From assembly GCA_009779845.1 (NCBI GenBank), contig WRBE01000019.1, positions 1-43,628 of the forward strand: 43,628 nucleotides of DNA, read 5' to 3'. How positions within the stretch are numbered: position 1 is the first letter of the stretch; each line of letters begins with the position of its first letter. The notes beneath the pieces were generated by a model, which saw only the letters and a program-made list of their open reading frames with translations, had not been told where the DNA came from and ran no database searches. The position numbers and the translations under genes were made by a program. Below, piece after piece: positions 18,253 through 27,037 of this stretch. This stretch comes from Oscillospiraceae bacterium (lineage in GTDB: Bacteria > Bacillota > Clostridia > Oscillospirales > Oscillospiraceae).

Positions 18253-19632
18253 TTATGTCGAACCCGAACCCTCCACAACAACTTCACCACGAGGCAACTT
18301 CCTTGCATACCCCACATACCACGTAACCAAAATCGCTCCCCGTAGGCAGGCGCCCAAGGCGATTCCCCACCAGAGCCCGGCTACGCCGAGGGCTGTTAGG
18401 CTCAAGGCATAGCTCAAGGGTACCCGCAGAGAGTTGCCGATGAGGGTGGACACGGACGGCGGTATGGTTTTGCCCATGCCGCGGAATAGTCCTGTGGCCC
18501 AAAATTCTAAGCACATGAAAATCTGGCACACACTTAAAATCCAGAGAAAGCGCACTCCCTCTTGGATGACGGCTTCGTCACGGACAAACAGCGAGAACAT
18601 TTGCCGCCCGAATACGAGGGGCACCACAGTGGCAACCACACCCCAGAAGAGCATCAGATACAGCGATAGTCGAGCGCCGCGATGAATCCGATCCCAACGA
18701 CCGCTACCGTAGTTCTGCCCTGCAAAGGCAGTCAGGGCGGAGGAAAACCCACCGGCGATGAGCCAAGACAGACTCTCTAATTGAATCCCAATCCGCTGTA
18801 CTGCAATGGCATCCGCACCGAAGGAAGCCACGAACCGAGCGATAATCATAGACAGCAGGGTAAAGGCCGCAGACTCTGTCGAGATGGGAATGGTCCAGCG
18901 GAAAATTTGCCGGAGCCGGGCGCCGTCCGGCTTTCGGAATATCCGCAGTTCTGGGAAGGGGCGGACGGAGGTCAAGGTGCGGATAGCCATGAGATTGAGT
19001 ACCAGCACCGCCGTTTGGGCCACCACCGTGGCCCAAGCGGCCCCGGCCATGCCGAAGTCGAAATGGAAGATAAACAGCGGGGTTAAGACCATATTGAGCA
19101 CAATGCCCACACCGCCGGTGACAAAGGGCACACGGCTGGCCCCGGCTCCGTTGAAGATGCCTGTCACTGCGCCGGAAAAGAAGGTGGCGGGCATTCCCAC
19201 GGCCACAATGCCTAGGTACAGAGCCGCCTCATAGGCCACATGGGCCTCTTGAATCCGAAACACACCGATGAGGGGGTGGCGGAAGAGAACGGCGAACAGC
19301 GCAAACAGCGTCCCCGTGACCATGGAGAGAAATAGGGCGTTCTCGGAAAAGGCCCTGGCCTCTGTCATATCGCCTCGGCCCAGTTGCTGGCTGACCCCAA
19401 TCTCGGCACCCATGCGGCCCATCATCAAAAATGCCATGGACAGCCACATGTACATCCCAGCAGTCCCCACAGAGGCCACTGCGTCAGAACCCACCAGACC
19501 CAGCCAGAACATATCAGTTAAATTGTAGGCCATTTGTAACACCTGCGTCCCGATCAAAGGGGCCGCCACTTGGAGTAAGCGGCGGAGAATACTCCCTTGG
19601 GTCAGGTCTAGGGTTCGGTTTCGTGTGTGCAT
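18253..19632 (-). CDS. MATE-family efflux transporter
   Basis: A 459-residue inner-membrane protein with about twelve hydrophobic helices in two related halves, as in MATE (multidrug and toxin extrusion) cation antiporters. Family-typical stretches include LLQVAAPLIGTQVLQMAYNLTDMFWLG in helix one and GAGASRVPFVTGGVG, with the second half beginning near FRWTIPISTESAAFTLLSM. MATE pumps expel cationic drugs or metabolites using Na+ or H+; the substrate here cannot be inferred. The ribosome site (GAGG, 13 bases upstream) is weak. It converges on icd and is divergent from the SLOG gene. Related flippase-like MATE proteins are an alternative. Confidence 0.9.
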   Translation of the reverse strand: MHTRNRTLDLTQGSILRRLLQVAAPLIGTQVLQMAYNLTDMFWLGLVGSDAVASVGTAGMYMWLSMAFLMMGRMGAEIGVSQQLGRGDMTEARAFSENALFLSMVTGTLFALFAVLFRHPLIGVFRIQEAHVAYEAALYLGIVAVGMPATFFSGAVTGIFNGAGASRVPFVTGGVGIVLNMVLTPLFIFHFDFGMAGAAWATVVAQTAVLVLNLMAIRTLTSVRPFPELRIFRKPDGARLRQIFRWTIPISTESAAFTLLSMIIARFVASFGADAIAVQRIGIQLESLSWLIAGGFSSALTAFAGQNYGSGRWDRIHRGARLSLYLMLFWGVVATVVPLVFGRQMFSLFVRDEAVIQEGVRFLWILSVCQIFMCLEFWATGLFRGMGKTIPPSVSTLIGNSLRVPLSYALSLTALGVAGLWWGIALGACLRGAILVTWYVGYARKLPRGEVVVEGSGST

Positions 19633-19788
19633 GGTTTCTGGGTCTACCTCTCGTCAAGAAAAGTGGGAAAGCTCCGTTTACAGGCATTTCCGGCGTTAAT
19701 TTTTAACCATCTTCCAAGAATCTACAAGTTTTTCCAAAAGGCTTATATATACTGCATTGGAACAAGACTTCAGAAGGAGTGCGAACTG

Positions 19789-20424
19789 ATGCATATCTTA
19801 AACACAACATGTAGTGTCATCGGCATTCATGCCCATCGGATTGGGCTGGATAGGCCGGCGTTTCATCGAGAGCGAATGGGGACACTGATTGAGCGGGAAT
19901 TACGCATTGCCATCCATGACGGACTCCGGGTGTTCCGGGTGGGTATGAATCCGGGGGCCGACATCTGGGCGGCAGAGCGGATAATTGCGCTGCGGGACAG
20001 GCACTTCCCCGATGTGGCACTCCATTGCTATCTGCCCTGCGAGACCCACGCCAACCACTGGCCGGAATATTGGCGAGAGCCGTACTTTGCGCTCTTAGCA
20101 CAAGCGGACGAGGTGATCGTGTTGCAAAACCGGTATGCCAAGGGATGTATGTCCCGCCGGAACCGGCTCATGATTGACGGTAGCCGAACCTTAATCGCCG
20201 TACACGACAACGTAGCTGACAGCGGTATTGTCCGCACTGTCAGCTACGCAGAATCCAAAGGGATTGAGACCGTAATCCTGCGACCCTTAGAAGGGCCGGA
20301 CGCACCGGCGTGGTTGGTACACCCCGCAGAGTCGGATCAACTGTCTGCCAACAGGTCCCAAATGAGCTCTACATACTCTGCCATGTTCTCTAGCGGCAAG
20401 TCGGCCATCATGAGGGCTTGGTGA
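19789..20424 (+). CDS. SLOG-fold (DUF1273/YpsA-like) protein
   Basis: A 211-residue protein resembling the DUF1273/YpsA group of the SLOG superfamily (Rossmann-like, often nucleotide-binding). Visible elements are VIGIHAHRIG at the N-terminus, FRVGMNPGADIWAAERIIALR, a strand-turn ALHCYLPCETHANHWPEYWRE, the strand ADEVIVLQNRYAKGCMSRRNR and TLIAVHDN. A strong AAGGAG site nine bases upstream selects the ATG at 19789; the open frame extends further upstream but without support. The last 29 codons are antisense to the end of htpG (88-base overlap with the htpG frame). Some SLOG proteins sense nucleotide signals in defence systems, but YpsA-type ones are also linked to cell division; function here is open. 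Confidence 0.75.
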   Translation: MHILNTTCSVIGIHAHRIGLDRPAFHRERMGTLIERELRIAIHDGLRVFRVGMNPGADIWAAERIIALRDRHFPDVALHCYLPCETHANHWPEYWREPYFALLAQADEVIVLQNRYAKGCMSRRNRLMIDGSRTLIAVHDNVADSGIVRTVSYAESKGIETVILRPLEGPDAPAWLVHPAESDQLSANRSQMSSTYSAMFSSGKSAIMRAW

Positions 20425-22178
20425 TAAAGTAATTTGACGTATGCCTGCGCCCGCTCTGTGTCCGTCTCAAAGGTTTCTTTGAGTTTTGCAAAAGCCCCAT
20501 GGTCGGGATTTAGCTCAAGCACCCGCTCGGCTTTGGGAGCTTCGCCTCCTTGCTGTTTGGCGAGGGCGGCGAAATATTTCTCCATCTCCAAGGACATGCC
20601 GCCTTGTGCGGTGAGACAGGCCGGGTGGCTTTTAAGTTGGTGCGTCAGGCGGACGGCGTGGACACGTTCCCCCAAGGTATCTCGGACAAAATCCAACAGG
20701 GATTTATGCGCTTCTTCTAACTGCTCGGTCTCTTTCTTTTTCTCTTCACTCTCTAGCCCTAAGTCGTCGGCGTAAATGGATTTGAAGGGTTTATCCCCGT
20801 AATTGACCAGTATTTGGGTTACAAACTCGTCCACCTCATCGGTCATGTAAAGCACGTCATACCCGGCATCTAGCACTGCTTCTAGCTGGGGCAGGGCGGC
20901 GATTTTGGCTGTAGTCTCACCGGGGGCATAGTAGATATACTCCTGTCCCTCTGGCATGGCGTCAACGTAGGCTTGTAAGGAGACCAGCTTTTCTTCTTTG
21001 GAACTGTAAAAGAGGAGCAGGTCGGAAAGCAAGTCTTTTTTTGCGCCAAACTCTGCCACCACGCCGTATTTCAGTTGCAGGCCGAAGCTTTTATAGAGCG
21101 TTTCATACTTCTCCGGCTCGTTGTCTTTTAAGCGGCCCAGCTCGGACTTGATTTTTTTCTCTAAGCTGGCAGCAATGGTGCGAACTTGCCGGTCTTGCTG
21201 CAACATTTCCCGCGAGATATTGAGGGACAGGTCAGACGAATCCACCACGCCCCGGACAAAACGAAAATGCTCTGGCAATAGGGCGGTGCAGTGTTCCATA
21301 ATCATGACCCCGGCGGTGTAGAGTTGCAGGCCCGCTTGGAAATCTTTGCTGTAGTAGTTATGAGGCGCTTTTGCCGGGTAGAACAGCATGGCCCGATAGC
21401 TGATTGCCGTTCCCTCGGCACTGACCCGCTGGACGGCCACCGGATCCTCGAAATCGAAAAACTTTTCCCGGTAGAAGGCAAAGCAGTCTGCGTCCGGGGC
21501 TTCGGATTTTGAGCGTTGCCAGATGGGAACCATGCTGTTGACCGTCTCCCCATCCAGTTGGATGGGGTAGCGGATGTAGTCAGAATATTTTTTGATAATA
21601 CCCCGCAGAGTGGTCTCTTCTAAGTAGTCACTATAGACCTCTTCCGGGCTGTCCGGGCGGAGGTGTATCACCACATCAGTGCCCACGGTCTCTTTGTTAC
21701 AGGGGGTGATGGTATAGCCGTCGGCCCCGGTGCTGGACCACTGGTGCGCCCCAGTTTCGCCATAAGCACGGGTGGTGACCACCACACGTTCAGCCACCAT
21801 AAAGGCAGAGTAAAACCCAACACCAAACTGGCCAATGATGTCCAGTTCGGCGGTTTCGTCTAGGTCGGACTTAAACGACAACGACCCGCTTTTGGCGATG
21901 GTGCCCAAGTTGTCTTGCAACTCGCCCTCTGTCATACCGATGCCGTTATCGGACACGGTGAGAGTGCGGGCCTCTTTGTCGGCGGTGATGGTGATTTTAA
22001 AATCCTCTCGGCTCAGGCCCACCTTGTCGTCGGTCAATGCCTTGTAGGCCAGCTTGTCCATGGCGTCAGAGGCGTTGGAGATAATCTCTCGCAGGAAGAT
22101 TTCCCGGTGGGTGTAGATGGAGTTGATCATCAGGTCCATGAGGCGTTTGCTCTCGGCTTTGAATTGTTTTTTTGGCAT
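20337..22178 (-). CDS. htpG: Chaperone HtpG (Hsp90)
   Basis: HtpG is the bacterial Hsp90, an ATP-dependent cytosolic chaperone. The 613-residue protein begins MPKKQFKAESKRLMDLMINS and has the GHKL ATPase elements EIISNASDAMDKL, VSDNGIGMTEGEL, GTIAKSGSLSFKSDL and GQFGVGFYSAFMVAERV. The middle domain contains RGVVDSSDLSLNISREMLQQD, and a C-terminal dimerisation domain follows. The ATG at 22178 is preceded by GAGGG; an upstream extension to 22301 enters the alarmone synthetase gene and is not used. It is the last gene of a minus-strand run after the small alarmone synthetase, 31 bases away. Its 3' end overlaps the convergent SLOG gene. Confidence 0.96.
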   Translation of the reverse strand: MPKKQFKAESKRLMDLMINSIYTHREIFLREIISNASDAMDKLAYKALTDDKVGLSREDFKITITADKEARTLTVSDNGIGMTEGELQDNLGTIAKSGSLSFKSDLDETAELDIIGQFGVGFYSAFMVAERVVVTTRAYGETGAHQWSSTGADGYTITPCNKETVGTDVVIHLRPDSPEEVYSDYLEETTLRGIIKKYSDYIRYPIQLDGETVNSMVPIWQRSKSEAPDADCFAFYREKFFDFEDPVAVQRVSAEGTAISYRAMLFYPAKAPHNYYSKDFQAGLQLYTAGVMIMEHCTALLPEHFRFVRGVVDSSDLSLNISREMLQQDRQVRTIAASLEKKIKSELGRLKDNEPEKYETLYKSFGLQLKYGVVAEFGAKKDLLSDLLLFYSSKEEKLVSLQAYVDAMPEGQEYIYYAPGETTAKIAALPQLEAVLDAGYDVLYMTDEVDEFVTQILVNYGDKPFKSIYADDLGLESEEKKKETEQLEEAHKSLLDFVRDTLGERVHAVRLTHQLKSHPACLTAQGGMSLEMEKYFAALAKQQGGEAPKAERVLELNPDHGAFAKLKETFETDTERAQAYVKLLYHQALMMADLPLENMAEYVELIWDLLADS

Positions 22179-22209
22179 GGTTGAAATTTCCCTCTTTATA
22201 TAATGTAGT

Positions 22210-22839
22210 TTATTGATTGATGAGTGAGATAATCTCGTGAATGGTGAACATGCGATGGTCAAGTTCTGCGATTTTATCGGCGCAAACCACCAACTCGTCA
22301 CACAGGTGCTGCGGTATATGGTCGTGGTACTTATACCGGGCCTTATGCTCTAGTGACGCCCAGAAATTCATGGCCTCAGTACGAAGCTGGACTTCAATGG
22401 TTACAGACTCTGTTTTGCCGGAGTAAAACACAGGCACTTCCATAATCACATGATAACTGCGATAGCCGCTGGGTTTCGGGCTGGTGATATAGTCCCGCTC
22501 GTCTAAGATGTTCACGTCCGGCATGGCCCGGAGCAGGTCAACCAGATAGTGGATATCCTTGGCAAACGAGCAGATAATCCGAATCCCTGCCACGTCATTT
22601 AAGTGTACTCTCACGTTATCCGCCGTAAGGTCAATGTGGTTCTTGTGGAGTTTTTTCGCAATGCTCTCCGGGGCCTTGATGCGGCCCTTGATGTACTCGA
22701 TGGGGCTGGTTTCTTGGAAGGTTTTGAAGTCCTCTTGAATAATATTCAGCTTTGTCAACAAAGTGCGCTGGCCCCATTCGTAGACATGGAGCAGGCGTTT
22801 TAGCTTTTCAAATTCTTCGGGACTAAATCGAATGGACAT
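22210..22839 (-). CDS. Small alarmone (ppGpp) synthetase, RelP/RelQ type
   Basis: A 209-residue single-domain RelA/SpoT synthetase that should transfer pyrophosphate from ATP to GDP or GTP, giving (p)ppGpp. Synthetase motifs are visible: YIKGRIKAPESIAKKL (about 49-64), NDVAGIRIICSF (81-92), SPKPSGYRSYHVIMEVP with the G-loop Tyr (120-136), and TIEVQLRTEAMNFWASLEHK (147-166) with the catalytic Glu. There is no hydrolase, TGS or ACT domain, so it belongs to the stand-alone group. The ATG has a GGAG site and lies 16 bases after the histidine kinase stop; htpG follows 31 bases later. The location suggests that the two-component system controls alarmone production (inference). Confidence 0.92.
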   Translation of the reverse strand: MSIRFSPEEFEKLKRLLHVYEWGQRTLLTKLNIIQEDFKTFQETSPIEYIKGRIKAPESIAKKLHKNHIDLTADNVRVHLNDVAGIRIICSFAKDIHYLVDLLRAMPDVNILDERDYITSPKPSGYRSYHVIMEVPVFYSGKTESVTIEVQLRTEAMNFWASLEHKARYKYHDHIPQHLCDELVVCADKIAELDHRMFTIHEIISLINQ

Positions 22840-22855
22840 ATTGTTCTCCTTCGCA

Positions 22856-23896
22856 TTATCGGGGCAGTGTGATGGTGAAGATTGCGCCGCCGCTATTGCC
22901 ATTGGTTACGGCGATTCTGCCGCCCCGCTGTTCTACGATTGTTTTCACAATAGACAGGCCGATGCCGTGGTTGCCGTTCGGGCCTTTGGTGAACCGCTCA
23001 AAGATATGTGGCATAAGGTCGGGCGCGATGCCCGCACCATCGTCTGCGATGCAAATTTCTATACGGTCTGCACATTCACGGCAAGACAGTGTAATTTCAG
23101 AAGCCGCATAGCGAACCGCATTGGAAATCAGGTTATCAATGGCCCGTGCCATGAAATCACGGGTACATATATAATACACCGGAGAGTCGCCAAAGTCAAA
23201 GGCAAAGCGAACCTGTTTTTTCGCCGCGACCGCCTCTTGCCGTGCGGCGGCATCTTGGATAAGCGTTGTGATATCGACCTCCTCGACAGCGTAGGCGGTG
23301 GTGATGTTATCAAGCTTCGAAATGTAGAGCAAATCTGTCACGAGGTCTGCAAGGTGTTCGGTTTCCTGTAAAATGGTTGCACTGGCCGCTTTTGGTTCCA
23401 TAATACCGAACGAGATGCCTTCGGCGTAGCATTGAATCGACATAAGGGGTGTCCGCAACTCGTGAGAGGCATTTTGGAAAAATACCTTCTGTTCTCGGTC
23501 ATACTCATCCAGTTGCTTGACGGATTTGTTGAGGGCCATGTTCAAGTTTTCTAGCTCCACCTCACAAAACGAAACGTCATTGGGGGCAAAGTCGCCGTGT
23601 CCGATGTTTTGGGCGAACTTGCTCAGGCGCTCAATGGATTTGGTCAAGGAGTTGGACAAGAAATAGGTCACAACAAATGTCACAACAAACATGACGCCAA
23701 CCACAACAAGCAAAATAAGGCTTGCCCGACCGAGGACATCCGAGAATCCGAAATAGAAGCGCAAATTGGCGTCCCCACCCACAAATAGCCGGACGGCAAT
23801 GTTAAAGATAACCCCAATCAGCAGAAAGGAGAAGAATAAAACCGCCGTAAACGCCTTTAACAGCCGGACACGGATTCTAGTTTTCTTCGATTTCAT
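22856..23896 (-). CDS. Two-component sensor histidine kinase
   Basis: A 346-residue membrane sensor kinase. Two transmembrane helices (about 12-34 and 58-80) enclose a very short external loop of about 23 residues, then comes a HAMP-like linker (80-130). The dimerisation/phosphoacceptor motif is FFQNASHELRTPLMSIQ with H145. The ATPase has NLISNAVRYA (N box), IADDGAGIAPD (G1), IFERFTKGPNGNHGIGLSIV (F and G2). With so small an external loop it probably senses membrane state or a partner protein rather than a bulky ligand. The ATG at 23896 overlaps the receiver gene by 20 bases with GGAG seven bases upstream; a longer frame starts at 23932. The cognate partner is the overlapping receiver. Confidence 0.9.
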   Translation of the reverse strand: MKSKKTRIRVRLLKAFTAVLFFSFLLIGVIFNIAVRLFVGGDANLRFYFGFSDVLGRASLILLVVVGVMFVVTFVVTYFLSNSLTKSIERLSKFAQNIGHGDFAPNDVSFCEVELENLNMALNKSVKQLDEYDREQKVFFQNASHELRTPLMSIQCYAEGISFGIMEPKAASATILQETEHLADLVTDLLYISKLDNITTAYAVEEVDITTLIQDAAARQEAVAAKKQVRFAFDFGDSPVYYICTRDFMARAIDNLISNAVRYAASEITLSCRECADRIEICIADDGAGIAPDLMPHIFERFTKGPNGNHGIGLSIVKTIVEQRGGRIAVTNGNSGGAIFTITLPR

Positions 23897-24302
23897 GGGC
23901 CGCTCCATTCTCGGCATGGGCTTGACGTTCAAACTCCATGCGCCTGAAAATCGCCTTGACCCGCATGGTAAGGGCCATGGGACTAAAGGGTTTGATTAAG
24001 TAGTCGTCACTGCCCAAATCCAAGCCCGTGGCGTAGTCTAAATCACTGTCCCGTGCCGTGAGCATGATAATGGGTACATGGCTGCTTTGGCGCAGCTTTT
24101 TGCAGACGACAAACCCATTGGAGCCGGGCATCATCACATCGAGTACCACCAAGTCCGCAGGGCGTTCTGTGAAGGCTTCTAAAAGCTGGTCGCCGGTTTC
24201 AAAGGCTTCTACTGTGTAATCGGCATTTTCTAAGAAGGTTTTGATGGCGGTGCGGATGTTTGCCTCATCATCGGCGATGTAGATTTTCTTTTTTGTTGAC
24301 AT
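23877..24302 (-). CDS. Receiver-only response regulator
   Basis: A 141-residue response regulator consisting of a receiver domain and a short tail. The acidic pocket DDE at 11-13, phosphoacceptor D55 in LVVLDVMMPG, T82 in MLTARDS and K104 in YLIKPFSP are all present, so it should be phosphorylated by the kinase encoded just downstream. The helix after KPFSP (MALTMRVKAIFRRME) is the one that normally leads to the winged helix of OmpR-type regulators, but the protein ends about 20 residues later and the kinase gene already overlaps. No DNA-binding domain is encoded, so output must be through protein contact, or the gene is a fixed truncation. The ATG is 34 bases after the AraC stop. Confidence 0.9.
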   Translation of the reverse strand: MSTKKKIYIADDEANIRTAIKTFLENADYTVEAFETGDQLLEAFTERPADLVVLDVMMPGSNGFVVCKKLRQSSHVPIIMLTARDSDLDYATGLDLGSDDYLIKPFSPMALTMRVKAIFRRMEFERQAHAENGAAHEIEEN

Positions 24303-24336
24303 GGTTGGGAACCCTTTCGTGTTATATTCGTCTAAC

Positions 24337-25236
24337 CTACCGTGTAAACCAAACCTTCCGGTACTGGCTGGGGGTCATGCCTTCGTGGCGTTTGAACTGC
24401 CGCGTAAAGTGACTGACATTATCAACCCCGGCGGAGTAGGCGATTTGGCTAATGGTCATATTACTGGTACGCAAGAGATTTTTTGCTCGAATAATGCGCA
24501 AATATATGATATACTCCATAGGGGACTGGCCCAGATGCTTCTTGAACAATTTTTGCAGATAGTGGGGGTCTAAGCTAAACTCTGCGGCCAGATGATCCAG
24601 CGTGACTTTTTCGGTATAACGGGCCGTCAGATAATTGCGCATGTCATTGACCATGGGCGGGAGATGCTGCATCTTTCTGGATATTCCAGCAGAAGAGACA
24701 CATTCCACCAACAGTTGCGTAAGTAAGCCAGAGGTCTGCACGTCAAACTCGAACAAGCTTTGCTCACCGGGGAGAGAGTGTTCCGGGGAGAGCGGGGGGC
24801 GGTTGAGTAGTTTTTCCATCAATGTCAGCATAGAAGAATCTTTGGGAAGAGTTCCTAACACGCCGCCTTGCAGTTTGCGGTACGCCTCATAGTAGGCCCG
24901 TGCGGTGGCACCGTTGAAATGAACCCAGATAACGTTCCAATGGCCGATATCCGGGTCGGTATAGTAGCTTTGCCAATGCGTACAGTCAATCCAATAGAAA
25001 TGTCCCGGGCCGGCATGGATTTTGTGGTTGCCGTACTCTAAGATGCCTCCGCCGGAGATGGTCAGTTTCAGGAGAAACGAATCGAGGCCTTGACGGGTGG
25101 TGTAGTATCGTTTCCCCGCAAAGAAGTGGCCCACCTCTTGCAAATAGACAAAATTCGACTTGGCAGCAGGGGTGGTGGCGAAAATATTCCATACAGATTC
25201 AGGGGAAAAGTCCAACTCATAAGACAAATCTTGCAT
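24337..25236 (-). CDS. AraC-family transcription regulator (probable rhamnose-operon regulator)
   Basis: A 299-residue regulator with an N-terminal cupin-like ligand domain (about 20-170, including GGGILEYGNHKIHAGPGHFYWID) and a C-terminal pair of helix-turn-helix motifs with LDHLAAEFSLDPHYLQKLFK and ISQIAYSAGVDNVSHFTRQFK. Proteins of this build bind sugars and activate sugar operons. It is divergent from the rhamnose operon across a 274-base gap, so L-rhamnose is the likely ligand (inference). The ATG at 25236 has a perfect GGAGGT site; a longer frame to 25323 would cover the promoter. It lies only 34 bases before the receiver gene, so read-through into the two-component genes is possible. 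Confidence 0.9.
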   Translation of the reverse strand: MQDLSYELDFSPESVWNIFATTPAAKSNFVYLQEVGHFFAGKRYYTTRQGLDSFLLKLTISGGGILEYGNHKIHAGPGHFYWIDCTHWQSYYTDPDIGHWNVIWVHFNGATARAYYEAYRKLQGGVLGTLPKDSSMLTLMEKLLNRPPLSPEHSLPGEQSLFEFDVQTSGLLTQLLVECVSSAGISRKMQHLPPMVNDMRNYLTARYTEKVTLDHLAAEFSLDPHYLQKLFKKHLGQSPMEYIIYLRIIRAKNLLRTSNMTISQIAYSAGVDNVSHFTRQFKRHEGMTPSQYRKVWFTR

Positions 25237-25275
25237 GAGACACCTCCAAATGTCAAGATAGTGCAAAAATTGAAC

Positions 25276-25304
25276 AAGATAGTATGAGATTTTTTTGACT
25301 TCAA
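25276..25304 (-). promoter_or_regulatory. araC-type gene promoter
   Basis: On the minus strand TTGAAG (25299-25304) and TATCTT (25276-25281) are 17 bases apart, 40 bases upstream of the regulator ATG. On the plus strand a TATAAT at 25309-25314 could be the -10 of the rhamnose operon; it has no usable -35, which would fit activator dependence. Two similar words with GTGCAA and TGAACAA at 25261-25277 and 25344-25358 may be regulator sites, but their spacing differs. Confidence 0.5.
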
Positions 25305-25510
25305 CACTTATAATAGGAATCAATCAGGAGAATCAGGCACATTGTGCAATATGAACAAAAACAACTCTATTAAAGAGACAACATGACCAAATGCGAAGAG
25401 AATGAAGGGTGCTTGTTTGGTATCAGTATACTGCCGATACAGCAACTATGTCAAGAGTACTCTTTGAAAAACACCCTAGATGCCACAGGCATAAGACAGG
25501 AGGTTGCAGG

Positions 25511-27037
25511 ATGCCAGAATACATTTTGGAACTGCGGGGGATCACAAAACTCTTTCCCGGTGTAAAAGCACTGGATAAGGTGGATTTTCAGCTGAAAGCA
25601 GGCGAGATTCACGCATTGATGGGAGAGAACGGAGCAGGAAAGTCAACACTGATTAAAGTCATCACCGGTGTACATCAACCGGACATGGGAGAGATCGTGT
25701 TAGATGGCAAGAAAGTATCATTCAAGTCGCCGAGAGAGGCAAGACAGGTGGGTGTTGCGGCAATTTACCAACACGTTACCGCCTATCCTCACCTCACGGT
25801 AACCGAAAATATCTTCATGGGCCACGAGAAGATGAAGCACGGCTTCATCCAGTGGAAGGCCATGCACAAAGAGGCACAAGCACTCATTGAAACTCTAGAG
25901 GCCGACTTCCATGCGACAGATTTGATGGGTGACCTGAGCGTGGCCCAGCAGCAGATGGTGGAAATTGCCAAAGCCCTCTCCATGGATGCCCGTATCATTA
26001 TTATGGATGAACCCACGGCGGCTCTGACCACTGGGGAAGCCGAGCGGTTATATGAGATTACAGAAAAACTCCGGGACGACGGGGCCGCCATTATCTTCAT
26101 CTCGCACCGATTTGAGGACATGTATCGCCTGGCCTCTCGGGTGACGGTGTATCGGGACTCGAAATACATCTGGACCAGAGATGTCTGTGATGTGAGTGAG
26201 GCGGATTTGATCCAAGGCATGGTGGGCCGTGAGTTGACGGAACTCTTTCCCAAGCCGGAACTGGAAATTGGGGACGAGGCGCTGCGGGCAGAGAATTTAT
26301 CCCGCACAGGCTTTTTCCAAGATGTAAATTTCAAAGTAAACAAAGGCGAGATTGTCGGTGTTACCGGCCTAGTGGGCGCCGGGCGGACAGAGGTGATGGA
26401 GACCTTGTTCGGTGTCACCAAAGCCGACAGCGGTACAGTCTACTTACACGGTGAGAAAGTCCAAATCCGCTCGCCTCAGGAGGCGATGAAGCGGGGCTTG
26501 GGTCTCTTGACCGAAGACAGGCAACATCAAGGCTTGATTCTCAATTGGGGTATCGGGCGCAATATTACACTGGCCGAGCTGAACCAGTTTGCAAAGCTGG
26601 GCGTATTAGACGAAAAGGCCGAGCGGGCCACAGCCAAAACCTTGGCCGAGCGGGTGGGCACCAAGGCAAACACACTGTTTGATCTAGCAAGCTCTCTCTC
26701 CGGCGGGAACCAGCAGAAAGTGGTGGTTGCCAGAGCCTTGACCAGTAAGCTAAATGTGCTGATTATGGATGAGCCCACCAAAGGTGTAGACGTAGGCGCG
26801 AAGGCTGCGATCTATGAGATTATGGGCGAGCTGGCCGAGCAAGGGATGGGGATTATCATGGTCTCTTCCGAGATGCCTGAAATTTTGGGCATGTGCGATC
26901 GTATCTACGTCATGTGTGAAGGCCGGATCACAGGGGAGTTGGCCCGCGGAGAAGCCACCGGCGAAAAGATATTAGAATTGGCCATGAAAAAGCGGGTCGC
27001 CAGTGAGGCGGACACAGAAACGGAGGAGACTGCATGA
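25511..27037 (+). CDS. Sugar ABC transporter ATPase (rhamnose type)
   Basis: A 508-residue double ATPase of the RbsA/RhaT carbohydrate-uptake class. The first half has Walker A GENGAGKSTLIK, the signature LSVAQQQMVEIAKAL and Walker B IIIMDEPTAAL. The second half has the degenerate Walker A GLVGAGRTEVME usual for this class, the signature SLSGGNQQKVVVARAL and VLIMDEPTKGVDVGAK. It energises import with the two permeases that follow. The ATG at 25511 has AGGAGG just upstream; the frame is open for 34 more codons upstream without a ribosome site. Its stop overlaps the next ATG. Rhamnose specificity is inferred from the mutarotase, kinase and isomerase genes downstream. Confidence 0.92.
   Translation: MPEYILELRGITKLFPGVKALDKVDFQLKAGEIHALMGENGAGKSTLIKVITGVHQPDMGEIVLDGKKVSFKSPREARQVGVAAIYQHVTAYPHLTVTENIFMGHEKMKHGFIQWKAMHKEAQALIETLEADFHATDLMGDLSVAQQQMVEIAKALSMDARIIIMDEPTAALTTGEAERLYEITEKLRDDGAAIIFISHRFEDMYRLASRVTVYRDSKYIWTRDVCDVSEADLIQGMVGRELTELFPKPELEIGDEALRAENLSRTGFFQDVNFKVNKGEIVGVTGLVGAGRTEVMETLFGVTKADSGTVYLHGEKVQIRSPQEAMKRGLGLLTEDRQHQGLILNWGIGRNITLAELNQFAKLGVLDEKAERATAKTLAERVGTKANTLFDLASSLSGGNQQKVVVARALTSKLNVLIMDEPTKGVDVGAKAAIYEIMGELAEQGMGIIMVSSEMPEILGMCDRIYVMCEGRITGELARGEATGEKILELAMKKRVASEADTETEETA

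Noticed and set aside
25383-25565. Plus-strand 60-codon frame before the ABC ATPase
   Set aside because: It overlaps the ATPase start, has no ribosome site and lies in the regulatory gap.
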